NCBI RefSeq assembly: GCF_000767465.1
Contig: NZ_CP009291.1
Location: 124,001-188,000 of the forward strand
Direction: 5' to 3'
Length of the DNA stretch: 64,000 bases
DNA from: Novosphingobium pentaromativorans US6-1
GTDB lineage: Bacteria; Pseudomonadota; Alphaproteobacteria; Sphingomonadales; Sphingomonadaceae
Both the position numbers and the translations under genes were made by a program. Positions 46,776 to 54,743 of the stretch are shown in pieces; position 1 is the stretch's first letter; every line of letters starts with the position of its first letter. The notes below the pieces were generated by a model. That model worked only from the letters and a program-made list of their open reading frames with translations, was not told where the DNA came from and searched no databases.

Positions 46776-47666
46776 TTACGCCGCCATTCTGGTGATCAGA
46801 TCATGGGGGGCATGCCCCCCATGATCTGAAGCGTCGATTTGCCCATATGCCTCTGCCGGGGTTTTGCCTGCAAGGCGTGAGTGAGGCCGGTGATGGTTGT
46901 AATAGGCGAACCAGCGGGACAGGCCTGCGCGCAGTTCGGAACCCGTCTCGAAGGCGTGCAGATAGACGCACTCGTACTTCACCGAGCGCCACAGGCGCTC
47001 GATGAAGACGTTGTCCATCCAGCGCCCCTTGCCATCCATGCTGATTTTCACTTCGGCCGCCCGCAGCACGCCGGTGAAGGCCTGCGAAGTGAACTGGCTG
47101 CCCTGATCGGTGTTGAAGATGTCCGGCTTGCCAAAGCGGGCCATGGCATCCTCCAGAGCCTCGACGCAAAAAGCCGCGTCCATGGTATTGGACAATCGCC
47201 AGGCCAGCACCTTGCGGGTGGCCCAATCCATGATCGCAACGAGATAGAGGAAGCCTCGGCGCATCGGTAGATATGTCACGTCCGCACACCACACCTGATT
47301 GGGCCGCTCGATCTTCATGTCCCGCAGCAGATAGGGATAAATCCGATGCTCCGGGTGCGGATCGCTCGTGCGCGGGCGCTGGTAGATCGCCGCCAGCCCC
47401 ATCTGCGCCATCAGCCGTCGTACCCGGCGGCGGCCCACCGCATGACCAAGCCGCTGCAGGTGCCGCACCATCTGCCGGCTGCCGTACCACGGACAGTCCA
47501 TGAACGTCTCGTCGATTACCCGCATCAGCGCCAGCGTCTCCTCGCTCTGAGGCGCAGGCGTATAATAATAGGAAGACCGGCTGATCGACAGCAGGCGGCA
47601 CTGCGCCGCGATCGACAGGCGCTGGTGAGCAGGCTCGATCAGCAATCGCCTCTGGCCCGCGCTCAT
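46776..47666 (-). CDS. IS3-family transposase OrfB, copy 2
   Basis: Protein identical to the OrfB of copy 1 (296 residues, triad D, D, E intact). The slippery heptamer upstream is at 47690-47684. Confidence 0.92.
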   Translation of the reverse strand: MSAGQRRLLIEPAHQRLSIAAQCRLLSISRSSYYYTPAPQSEETLALMRVIDETFMDCPWYGSRQMVRHLQRLGHAVGRRRVRRLMAQMGLAAIYQRPRTSDPHPEHRIYPYLLRDMKIERPNQVWCADVTYLPMRRGFLYLVAIMDWATRKVLAWRLSNTMDAAFCVEALEDAMARFGKPDIFNTDQGSQFTSQAFTGVLRAAEVKISMDGKGRWMDNVFIERLWRSVKYECVYLHAFETGSELRAGLSRWFAYYNHHRPHSRLAGKTPAEAYGQIDASDHGGHAPHDLITRMAA

Positions 47667-47947
47667 CGACCGGAGGCTTTCGCCAAAAAATCCCGCTCCA
47701 CCAGCAATTGCCCGATCTTGGCATGCAGCTTCTCGATTTCCGCTTCGGTCTCCGTCTTCGACGCCTGCTCACCGCCGTCGAACAGGCTGGCCATCCCGTC
47801 CACCGCCTGACGCTTCCATCCCCCGATCATCGTATGGTGGACGCCGTGCTTCGCAGCCAGTTCCGCCAGCGTCAGTTCACCACGGATCGCCTCCATCGCA
47901 ACTTTCGCCTTGAATTCCGCGCTGTAGCGCTTTCTCGTCTTCTTCAT
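47663..47947 (-). CDS. IS3-family transposase OrfA, copy 2
   Basis: Protein identical to OrfA of copy 1 (94 residues), overlapping OrfB by 4 bp (ATGA). Confidence 0.92.
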   Translation of the reverse strand: MKKTRKRYSAEFKAKVAMEAIRGELTLAELAAKHGVHHTMIGGWKRQAVDGMASLFDGGEQASKTETEAEIEKLHAKIGQLLVERDFLAKASGR

Positions 47948-48007
47948 TCCCGTCCATTCCTTAGGTCGGGATGAGCTTAACACCCTGTCCAGATTTCCAG
48001 CACCACG

Positions 48008-48349
48008 TCACACCTCGATCTTGATTTGCACCTCGTCCGCACGGACGATCAGCTTGGTGACGATGTTCTCGCCGGCCGAGCGCGAGGCATGGACCCGCGC
48101 ACCGCGTATGCCCTTCTCGATCCGCTTCGCGATGCGCAGCATGGCGGCGTCGATCGCGGCGAGCGAGGCGGCGCGATCCTCGACCGGCAGATAGGTGAGG
48201 TCGATGTCGACCGAGAGGCGCGGCAGGTCGCGCACGAACAGGTTGATCGCCGTGCCGCCCTTGAGGGCAAAGACTCTTTCCTCAGCAACGAACGGGAGAA
48301 CGCGGATGAGAAGGGCGACCTGTTGCCGGTAGGTGTCGAGAAAAGCCAT
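48008..48349 (-). pseudogene. AbiEii-type nucleotidyltransferase toxin, 3' end removed by IS3
   Basis: The first 112 or so residues of a type IV toxin (AbiEii/AbiGii family). FALKGGTAINLFVRDLPRLSVDIDLTYLPVE holds the nucleotidyltransferase GGTAIN and D-x-D signature. The frame ends on TGA inside the IS3 terminus, at under half the family's usual length. It begins 5 bp after the stop of the AbiEi-like antitoxin gene. The truncated protein retains the catalytic acidic residues but probably cannot fold fully. Confidence 0.8.
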
Positions 48350-48354
48350 GGCGA

Positions 48355-49152
48355 TCAATGCGCCTCGAGATCGGCGGGAACGGTGATCTGGTAGCGCGAG
48401 TCCAGCCTGCCGTCTTTGACAAGGACGCGCTTGCCCGCGCCGAGATCGACGCGCGAGGTATCGAGACGCGAGCGCCACGCATGGCGGTGGCGGTCGGCGA
48501 AGAACAGGAAGAGCCGCTTCACCTTGACGCTGGCGCAGGATTCAAGAAGCGTTTGCAGGCGGCGCGGACTCAAGTCGCTCATGCCTTCCATCAGGGCATC
48601 GACCTGATGGAAACTCTCGTGCCCGGGGAGTTCGTCGAGCAATTCGAGAACGGCGCGCTCCTTGCTGGAATAGTGCAGAGGCAAGGTCTGGCCAGCGGCG
48701 CCGGCCATGACAGGGCTTGGCTCGGGCGGCGCATCGGCATCGCCGGGAAACAGTCGCAGACTGTTGTGCCAGCGGAAAGCAACATCGAGCGGCAAGCAGG
48801 CAAGCCAGGTCGGCGGGCGCTTCGGCCCGTAGAGGTGAACCTCACGCACCGAAGCCGACAGGTAATGGGCGTAGCCCTGCTGTTCGAGCGCGGTGCGCCC
48901 GCCAACGGTCAGGGGCAGGTCGAGCACGGTCTGGAGCGAGACAACGGTCTGCTGCCATGTCAGCGGGGTGCGCGCACGGCGATAGACGCGCCGCGCCGGA
49001 CTGGTGAGCCAACCGGCGCGAACGTACTGGCTGCGCAGAGATGATGAATAACCGTGGGCTTCCATCCATGCCGCATCGGCAAGGAGTCCCTCGGGGAGTT
49101 CCTGCTGGAGGCGGTTTAACTTATGGTCAGAACGCATAGCCATACTTAGCAT
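48355..49152 (-). CDS. AbiEi-type antitoxin (type IV toxin-antitoxin)
   Basis: About 265 residues. The N-terminal winged-helix AbiEi_4-type region (LLADAAWMEAHGYSSSLRSQYVRAGWLTSPARRVYRRA) precedes the larger AbiEi C-terminal domain (WQQTVVSLQTVLDLPLTVGGRTALEQQGYAHYL, then LLDELPGHESFHQVDALMEGM). The family neutralises AbiEii and represses its own operon via inverted repeats. The gene appears complete while its partner is cut. ATG at 49152 is preferred; ATGs at 49143 and 49137 are alternatives. Confidence 0.82.
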   Translation of the reverse strand: MLSMAMRSDHKLNRLQQELPEGLLADAAWMEAHGYSSSLRSQYVRAGWLTSPARRVYRRARTPLTWQQTVVSLQTVLDLPLTVGGRTALEQQGYAHYLSASVREVHLYGPKRPPTWLACLPLDVAFRWHNSLRLFPGDADAPPEPSPVMAGAAGQTLPLHYSSKERAVLELLDELPGHESFHQVDALMEGMSDLSPRRLQTLLESCASVKVKRLFLFFADRHRHAWRSRLDTSRVDLGAGKRVLVKDGRLDSRYQITVPADLEAH

Positions 49153-49156
49153 TTTG

Positions 49157-49194
49157 CCGGATTCGTAAACCGATGTCGAGTTTATAAATTCCGG
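49157..49194. promoter_or_regulatory. inverted repeat, likely AbiEi operator
   Basis: CCGGATTCGTAAA (49157-49169) and TTTATAAATTCCGG (49181-49194) form an imperfect inverted repeat just 5 bp upstream of the abiEi ATG at 49152, the expected place for antitoxin autorepression. Confidence 0.55.
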
Positions 49195-49237
49195 TTTTTG
49201 GAAAGCCGCACTTGGCGTTTCATGCAATCCATAAACC

Positions 49238-49282
49238 TATCAGCCCTATTCACCGCACATTATGCGGTGAATAGGGCTGATA
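49238..49282. repeat. perfect 45-bp palindrome (20-bp arms, 5-base loop)
   Basis: Left arm TATCAGCCCTATTCACCGCA (49238-49257), loop CATTA, and the exact complement at 49263-49282. No T-run follows. It stands alone between the AbiE operon and an integrase scrap. Confidence 0.85.
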
Positions 49283-49360
49283 TTCGCCGCAAACAGGCAG
49301 GGGCGGGGCGCGCGTCAGCGCCCTTCGGCCTCCTCTGTTTTCGGCTTCGGAGTATATGCG

Positions 49361-49453
49361 ATGATGCTGCGCTATGCCCACCTCGCGCCCGGACACAAGC
49401 TGAAGGCGGTCGAAGTGTTCGACCGCAAGGTTCCGCTCGCGGCGGTAGCGTGA
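49361..49453 (+). pseudogene. C-terminal remnant of a tyrosine integrase
   Basis: A 30-residue frame MMLRYAHLAPGHKLKAVEVF, matching the terminal box of tyrosine recombinases (the MRYAHL segment with the catalytic Tyr). Nothing of the rest of an integrase is visible upstream, so this is the scar of a deleted element. Confidence 0.6.
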
Positions 49454-49500
49454 CATGGTCCGGCTTGATCTGTTGTCATATTTGACTACAGATTGCCGCG

Positions 49501-49836
49501 ATGGCTGGCCCAGACAATTCATGCGAGCTGGTGCGCGGCTCGGGCAATGTCTTCGCCGATTTCGGCGCGCCCGATGCGGGCCTGCGCCAGCTGCGCGCCA
49601 CGCTTGCCGCTGAAATCATCAAGGCGCTCGATGCCGAAGGGTTGAGTGTGCGCGATGCCGGGGCGCGGACCGGCGTGGCGGCGGCGGATTTCTCGCGCAT
49701 TCGCCAGGTCAAGCTCGACCGCTTCACCGTCGACCGGCTGCTGCGGATTCTCGACCGGCTGGACTGGGATGTCCGGGTGGAGGTATTGGTGACGCCGCGC
49801 GCGCCCGGAACGGCGGAGGCCCCGATTGCTAGCTGA
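49501..49836 (+). CDS. XRE-family HigA2-like antitoxin/regulator
   Basis: A 111-residue helix-turn-helix protein: LRQLRATLAAEIIKALDAEGLSVRDAGARTGVAAADFSRIRQVKLDRFTVDRLLRILDRLDWDVRVEV, as in the small antitoxins paired with RelE/HigB toxins. A possible promoter TTGTCA with TACAGA lies just upstream. No toxin gene adjoins it here, so it is an orphan, perhaps left after the toxin was lost. Confidence 0.75.
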   Translation: MAGPDNSCELVRGSGNVFADFGAPDAGLRQLRATLAAEIIKALDAEGLSVRDAGARTGVAAADFSRIRQVKLDRFTVDRLLRILDRLDWDVRVEVLVTPRAPGTAEAPIAS

Positions 49837-49937
49837 CTCATGCCTATTGCAGGACCGCCAGCGAATGCAGGTCGTTCGGATGCGCTATGGGGTAGGGAAG
49901 TTCTCCAACTCGTCGCGAGATATCCGCCGCAGGAGAA

Positions 49938-50174
49938 TCAGGAAGGATGACTGTCCGCGCCAATCCAGTCGGCGCGTAGGCGATCCATCCCTGCAACGAC
50001 GCCTTCGACGATCACCTTCGAGCCGATAAGATCGTCGGCAACTTCCTCGCTTTCGACAATCCAGACCTCGTCTGTTTTCGTGGTCAGGATCATCCCACGC
50101 CTGCCGCGGCTCAGCATTCCTGACACGCGTATTCGACCGGAACTCACCACTACCCCCCTGTTCAGAAGCGCCAA
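49938..50174 (-). CDS. small hypothetical protein, possibly DUF5818
   Basis: A 78-residue OB-like/beta-rich protein ([59 protein letters not shown]). The pattern resembles DUF5818 of sphingomonads, but I am not sure. Its ATG overlaps the transglycosylase stop by 13 bp; a GTG lies nearby as an alternative start. Region 49837-49937 has no gene. Confidence 0.5.
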   Translation of the reverse strand: MALLNRGVVVSSGRIRVSGMLSRGRRGMILTTKTDEVWIVESEEVADDLIGSKVIVEGVVAGMDRLRADWIGADSHPS

Positions 50175-50818
50175 TGACGCAGCACATCGCGCACATAGGC
50201 CGGTGTCTCGCCATTGCGTGGGATACCGCCCGCTCGCTCGACGGCGCCAGGGCCCGCATTGTAAGCGGCGAGGGCCAGATGCACTACCCCGAACTTGTCG
50301 AGCATCTGACGCAGATACTTCGCCGCGCCGAAGAGGTTCGCTGCGGGATCGAAGCGATTTGGCACGCCAAGGTCGCGCGCGGTCCCCGGCATCAACTGAC
50401 CCAGGCCAGCGGCACCAGCCTTGCTGATCGCCAGGGGGTTATACCGGGACTCCGTCCATACCAGAGCGTCGAGAAGGCCAATTGGCAGCGAGTATTGAGC
50501 CTCCGCTGCATAGACATGGGGAAGGTAGCTTGCCCGTCGAAAGCCCGATGGGCCGGTGCCTTCGGGCTTCGCATAACGATAGGGGAGGTGGGTCCTGCCC
50601 GCTTCGAGAACCGGAGCGCCGGACGAAGCTGCCAGGGACTGTCGCCAGATCCCATGTTCGACCAGTTGGAAACCGTTCGCCCCCTCGGCCACACGGAAAC
50701 CGTCAGGTCTGATCTCTGGTGCAGCACCCTCAGGGGCAGCCTCCCCTTGCGCGTGAGCCGGGACGACGAACGCCCATCCCGTCACCGCCGCTGCGATCAT
50801 TGCCCATCTCAGTCTCAT
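50162..50818 (-). CDS. lytic transglycosylase (VirB1/SLT-like)
   Basis: A 218-residue secreted muramidase. The N-terminal signal peptide is [24 protein letters not shown]. The catalytic SLT domain (about residues 110-215) has the glutamate in [28 protein letters not shown] and the fold blocks [18 protein letters not shown] and [31 protein letters not shown]. Such enzymes open the wall for conjugation machines. A pilin fragment upstream supports a former type IV secretion locus. Start at 50818 is chosen for the signal peptide; the open frame continues into the pilin part. Confidence 0.88.
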   Translation of the reverse strand: MRLRWAMIAAAVTGWAFVVPAHAQGEAAPEGAAPEIRPDGFRVAEGANGFQLVEHGIWRQSLAASSGAPVLEAGRTHLPYRYAKPEGTGPSGFRRASYLPHVYAAEAQYSLPIGLLDALVWTESRYNPLAISKAGAAGLGQLMPGTARDLGVPNRFDPAANLFGAAKYLRQMLDKFGVVHLALAAYNAGPGAVERAGGIPRNGETPAYVRDVLRHWRF

Positions 50819-50875
50819 TTCCCGATTCCTTCTATGGCCGAATCGGGGTGGAACATATATAGAACATTGCATGTA

Positions 50876-51043
50876 GGTGAATTTCGTCAGGGCAGGGGTG
50901 AAGGTCGTGTCGGCGCCGGCGTAGGCGGCGCTGGCAGCGAGTGCTGCGACCGCAATCGGCACTGCGAAGGTCAAGGCCCGCCCGAACTTCGAGGGGCTTT
51001 GATCGGTGGCGCCGGAACGCCGGGAGAGGGTGAGAGACTGCAT
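50876..51043 (-). pseudogene. VirB2/TrbC-like pilin, N-terminal fragment
   Basis: About 56 residues from [17 protein letters not shown], with the hydrophobic signal segment [24 protein letters not shown] and [11 protein letters not shown], the usual start of mature TrbC/VirB2 pilins. The family would continue with two membrane helices; instead the frame passes straight into the leader of the transglycosylase. It is a recombination scar. Confidence 0.5.
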
Positions 51044-51390
51044 ATGGAGCTCCATCTGGAGGGGTGAACCCAGCGTTCTTTCGTTCGCTGTGTGTTCCAC
51101 ATGCATATAGGAAATGGATGTAGGAAAGTCGGATTACCTTTCGCGCCGATGCGGCGGACTGATATGGACGCATCGAATGGACGGTGTCGGCGATAATGCA
51201 CAGAAACAGCGGATTATCTGGTGATGTGCGTCGATGAATCCCGACAGGAGCGCCGACGATTGTCGGCGACTCGGGGCTAGGGGATGATTCGCCTAGAAAC
51301 GATATGTTCCGCTAATGTTCTTTTTGTTTTCCTACATGCGGTGCGCGCGATATGGCTACGACTCAGTTGTTCATCGTCGGAGTTTCTTCC
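51044..51390. promoter_or_regulatory. divergent intergenic region with a palindromic operator
   Basis: No gene is seen in these 347 bp. A perfect inverted repeat CGCCGAC-GATT-GTCGGCG lies at 51251-51268, between the pilin/transglycosylase (minus) and the HTH gene (plus); it is a plausible binding site for that HTH protein. Confidence 0.45.
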
Positions 51391-51852
51391 ATGCACCAGC
51401 CCGCGTCATTCCGAGGCAAAGCGAATGCCAGCCTCGCGCACATTCTGGCCCACGCCATCGAGTCGTCTGACAAACCCAAGCACCAGATCGCTCGAGAAGT
51501 AGGCATCCATCGCGAGACCCTGCTTCGCGTCATGCGCGGCGACCGGCCGATCGGTCTAGATGAAGCTGCCCTCGTACTCGACGTGTGCGGCGCCTTTCCA
51601 CGTGCGAGCATGATCCTGGCTCTTGCTGGTCAGGAAGATCTGGCCTGCGAATGGATGCGCAGCGAGATGGGGGAGTTCCTTGAAGACTTCTTCACCGCCT
51701 TGCCTGGTCAGCTCGAGCGGACGCTTGGTCGACGGGTCGAAGATCTGAGGCCGCGGTGGGCTAACGGCACCTCGCAACTCGTAGCGCGCATGCTCGCCAA
51801 GCATATCGACGATTTTGCCAATCGTGACATCGCGATGGCGCTGCCGCGCTAA
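51391..51852 (+). CDS. XRE-type helix-turn-helix protein
   Basis: A 153-residue protein whose N-terminal third is a lambda-repressor-like fold (LAHILAHAIESSDKPKHQIAREVGIHRETLLRVMRGDRPIGLDEAALVLDVCG). The C-terminal part (MGEFLEDFFTALPGQLERTLGRRVEDLRPRWANGTSQLVARML) is helical and unassigned. ATG at 51391 has GGAG 8 bp upstream; an ATG at 51352 lacks one. It sits divergently from the transglycosylase locus. Confidence 0.72.
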   Translation: MHQPASFRGKANASLAHILAHAIESSDKPKHQIAREVGIHRETLLRVMRGDRPIGLDEAALVLDVCGAFPRASMILALAGQEDLACEWMRSEMGEFLEDFFTALPGQLERTLGRRVEDLRPRWANGTSQLVARMLAKHIDDFANRDIAMALPR

Positions 51853-51902
51853 GGCTATTCACCTCGGAGGGGACCGAGCCAATCTACCCGACAGGACAGA
51901 CC

Positions 51903-52166
51903 ATGAATGCGAAACCCCAGATCACCGATGGCGCTTCGACCGATGACGAGGCGCTGCGGCAAGTCCTTCCGCCGGCGCGGCTGTTGCGTCTACCCGAAGT
52001 CATGGACCGGGTCGGCTTGCGGCGTTCAGCCATCTACCTGCGGATGAGCGAGGGCCGCTTTCCTAAGTCGCGGTCGCTTGGTCCCAAATGCGCAGTATGG
52101 GTCGAGGCAGAAATCAACGACTGGATCCAGTCGATCGCTCTGAATTCGTCGCGCGCCGATCCATGA
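51903..52166 (+). CDS. AlpA-family regulator
   Basis: An 87-residue AlpA-type winged-helix protein (PARLLRLPEVMDRVGLRRSAIYLRMSEGRFPKSRSLGPKCAVWVEAEINDWIQ). This family regulates integrases of P4-like and CP4-57-like elements. It lies 50 bp after the HTH gene and may belong with the integrase 1 kb downstream. Confidence 0.88.
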   Translation: MNAKPQITDGASTDDEALRQVLPPARLLRLPEVMDRVGLRRSAIYLRMSEGRFPKSRSLGPKCAVWVEAEINDWIQSIALNSSRADP

Positions 52167-52203
52167 TCTATGCCACGGAAAATCCTCGCGCTAAGCTGCG
52201 CGC

Positions 52204-52896
52204 ATGGTTCATCGTTACCCGGCGGGCAATCCACTTCATCCAGAGGCCTTGAAAGAGAAGCAGCGATCGCTTCGCGCAGGTTTTCCAACGCCTCTGACCC
52301 TGCGTGTTCACCGCGCCCTGTCCTGGCTTCGCCGCGCTGTAGCGGAGGACGAGGACCAGGACGTTCGCTTCATTCTCCTCTGGATCGGGTTCAATGCTGC
52401 CTATGCTGGCGACGTCGAAGCCTCGGCCAGCAGCTCAGCCCCTGAAGGCGAGCGCGGCCTGTTCCAGACGTTCTTCTCGACACTGGTGAAGTTTGACGGG
52501 CGCCACCGGGTCTATGACGCGGTATGGCAGCGTTTCAGCCAGGAGATTCGCCTCCTGCTCGATAACCGCTATGTCTATCACCCCTTCTGGCAGCATCAGA
52601 ATGGTGTGCCCGGATACGATGATTGGGAGCAGAAGCTCGAGCGTAGCCGGACCGCCATCAATTATGCCTTGCGTGAGCACGACACGGTCCGGATTCTCTC
52701 GATCCTGTTCGATCGGCTTTACGTTCTGCGTAATCAGCTCGTGCATGGCGGCGCAACCTGGAACAGCGATGTCAATCGCGACCAGGTGAGGGACGGGGCG
52801 TCGCTGCTGGGTTGCCTGCTGCCGATCTTTGTTGATCTGATGATGGACAATCCGCAGCACGAATGGCCGATGCCGAACTATCCCGTCGTGGAATGA
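52204..52896 (+). CDS. HEPN-like protein (ApeA-type)
   Basis: A 230-residue protein. DTVRILSILFDRLYVLRNQLVHGGATWNS holds the R-x4-H type catalytic motif of HEPN RNases (here RNQLVH). The N-terminal half carries LRVHRALSWLRRAV and LLWIGFNAAYAGD, as in HEPN families used in abortive-infection proteins. It may act as an RNase in defence or in toxin-antitoxin function; no antitoxin-like partner adjoins. It sits between AlpA and an integrase, a usual place for island cargo. Confidence 0.65.
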   Translation: MVHRYPAGNPLHPEALKEKQRSLRAGFPTPLTLRVHRALSWLRRAVAEDEDQDVRFILLWIGFNAAYAGDVEASASSSAPEGERGLFQTFFSTLVKFDGRHRVYDAVWQRFSQEIRLLLDNRYVYHPFWQHQNGVPGYDDWEQKLERSRTAINYALREHDTVRILSILFDRLYVLRNQLVHGGATWNSDVNRDQVRDGASLLGCLLPIFVDLMMDNPQHEWPMPNYPVVE

Positions 52897-53053
52897 TCAG
52901 AGCTGGCAGTCAGGCAGAGGCCGGGTCTGAGCGAAATCTGAAACTCGGCTAGCTCGCTCACGACATCTTCGCTCATCCCTGAGAAGAGTTCGATCAGCTC
53001 GTCCTGCCGCGGTTGCCCGAATGCCAGTCGATAGCTCGCCAGCGACTTCTTCA
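52878..53053 (-). pseudogene. possible C-terminal fragment of a helicase-related protein
   Basis: On the minus strand a 55-residue frame reads NLKKSLASYRLAFGQPRQDEL, then ELAEFQISLRPG, before a stop at 52878. The block YRLAFGQPRQ recalls the C-terminus of SNF2-type helicase proteins found in defence loci. It overlaps the HEPN 3' end in antisense. Only a suggestion. Confidence 0.3.
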
Positions 53054-53143
53054 GGTTATCCCCTACACAGCACCTGCACAGCTATGGAATTCAGCGCGCG
53101 TTCGTTCCAAACCTGCACGGTATCTGCACAGTGGAGCGTGGCT

Positions 53144-54439
53144 ATGGCATTCATCATCGACAAGGAGGTTCTGGAAACCGGCCTGATCATTTTCAGGCGC
53201 GGCGATGTCGAACACCGCAATTTTTATTGCCGCATCAAGCTCCCCAAAGAGGATCGCTACAAGACGATTTCACTCCACACGGCGGATCGGGAGTCTGCCC
53301 GAGATCGTGCGTTCGATCAGGATGCCGACATTCGGTTTCGCGTGAAGCATGATGTGGCCGTGTTCAATCGTCCGTTTCGGCAGGTGGCGGAAGACTATCT
53401 CCAGACGCAGCAGCGCCGCGCTGATACGGGCGAGGTTTCCCATGACCGGGTGAAAAATCTCCGAAACGCCTTCAAGAAGGCGCTCGAAGATTATGTTGGC
53501 AGCACCCAGATTCACTTGATCGGTCAAGACCGTTGGGCGGGTTATCCGACTTGGCGGCGGGAAAACGGCAAGGGGCGGTTCCGCGAGCATATCAGCGATG
53601 CGACAATTCAATTTGAGATGGGCGCGCTCAACGCAGTGATGAACTTCGCCATTACCAAGCGGCTTGTGCCTGCCAGTCACCGTTTTGAAGGCCGACCGAA
53701 ACTCAAAACCATGCGCCGCGACGAATTCACGATTGAGGAATATCGCAAACTGCACAGCGTCGGGCGCAAATGGATCAGGGCGGCGACCACACCCCAAGGC
53801 ACTTGGTATCGGACCATGTGCTACAATTTCATGCTCATTATGTGCAACACGGGGATGCGTCCGCCCGAGGCGAAGAATTTGCGTTGGCGCGACATCACAC
53901 TCGCCAAGGATCGCGACGGGCGCGAGATCGTCGTGATGTTCGTCCAGGGCAAAGGTAAATCACGCAAGCTCGTGGCTCCCAAAAGCGTCGGCGAATATCT
54001 CGATCGGGTGCGCGAGCTGTCCAAAGCCACTGCGCCCGATGATGCCGTGTTCACGATCATCAACGGGAAGCCTGCCAAATATCTCTACAGCGACACCGTG
54101 CAGGCCTTGCTCGTGGAGGCTGACTTACGCATGGGGCCGAACGGCATCCCGCGTTCGACCTATTGCTTCCGCCACACCTACGCCACCTTCCGGCTTAGCG
54201 AGGGTGTGGACGTCTATATCCTGTCAGAACAGATGGGCACCTCGGTCAAGATGATCGAGAACCACTACGGCCATGTGAATACCATCAAGCACGCCGACCG
54301 CGTGTTGATGGGCATTGGCGGATGGGAAGCCATGCACGCCGATATGGATGCTGAAGGCGACGTTGAAGAAGCCACCGCCAATGCGCGACAGGCGGCAAAA
54401 TCGAAACAGTCGGCTCGCCCTGCCCACTTCAAACGCTGA
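53144..54439 (+). CDS. tyrosine-type site-specific integrase
   Basis: A 431-residue phage-type integrase. The catalytic residues are Arg in CNTGMRPPEAKNLRW, His-x2-Arg in TYCFRHTYATFRL, and His/Tyr in MIENHYGHVN. The start at 53144 (MAFIIDKEVLETGLIIFRRGD) is the first convincing one. The C-terminal tail (QAAKSKQSARPAHFKR) is basic. It is intact, unlike the first integrase. Region 54440-54690 downstream has no gene that I can support. Confidence 0.9.
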   Translation: MAFIIDKEVLETGLIIFRRGDVEHRNFYCRIKLPKEDRYKTISLHTADRESARDRAFDQDADIRFRVKHDVAVFNRPFRQVAEDYLQTQQRRADTGEVSHDRVKNLRNAFKKALEDYVGSTQIHLIGQDRWAGYPTWRRENGKGRFREHISDATIQFEMGALNAVMNFAITKRLVPASHRFEGRPKLKTMRRDEFTIEEYRKLHSVGRKWIRAATTPQGTWYRTMCYNFMLIMCNTGMRPPEAKNLRWRDITLAKDRDGREIVVMFVQGKGKSRKLVAPKSVGEYLDRVRELSKATAPDDAVFTIINGKPAKYLYSDTVQALLVEADLRMGPNGIPRSTYCFRHTYATFRLSEGVDVYILSEQMGTSVKMIENHYGHVNTIKHADRVLMGIGGWEAMHADMDAEGDVEEATANARQAAKSKQSARPAHFKR

Positions 54440-54690
54440 CTCCGCATCGCTGATGCCCTTTGGAGCCTTGCGTTTGCGCCGGATATCCGATGCGCCGCTG
54501 GCGCTCTTGATCGGGACACCGGCCAAGCGGGTGAAGGAAATAGGTGCGCCGAGCCTCAAGCACCCCTTTGCCCGCGTCTTCACCGCACTTGTCGCCCCTT
54601 CGCCGCTGGCGAACTCAAAGGGGTGCAATGCGGTGTCTTTCCACCGGCAGCCGAAAATCTTGGCCGCTTGTGATTGATTGGCTATCGCTT

Positions 54691-54724
54691 TATCAATCAT
54701 AATCATGCTATATCATGATTGATA
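54691..54724. promoter_or_regulatory. nested inverted repeats in the fic promoter
   Basis: TATCAAT/ATTGATA (54691-54697 and 54718-54724) encloses AATCATG/CATGATT (54701-54707 and 54714-54720), 19 bp before the fic ATG. AT-rich, it likely overlaps the -10 region. Confidence 0.55.
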
Positions 54725-54743
54725 GAAAGGCATCTTATCCATC

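Larger units (their letters stand above)
46716..48010 (-). mobile_element. IS3-family insertion sequence, copy 2 (1295 bp)
   Basis: Same length, termini and frames as copy 1, with no difference seen. Flanking trinucleotides differ (AAG left, CAC right), so it lacks a target duplication. Its left edge truncates IS66 tnpA and its right edge truncates the AbiEii-type gene. Confidence 0.92.

Noticed and set aside
49453..49836. HigB/RelE toxin beside the HigA2-like gene
   Set aside because: No toxin-sized frame with RelE features upstream or downstream; the region upstream is a promoter and an integrase scar.
54440..54690. Coding frames on both strands after the second integrase
   Set aside because: Frames are open but lack ribosome sites and family likeness; left as unassigned.
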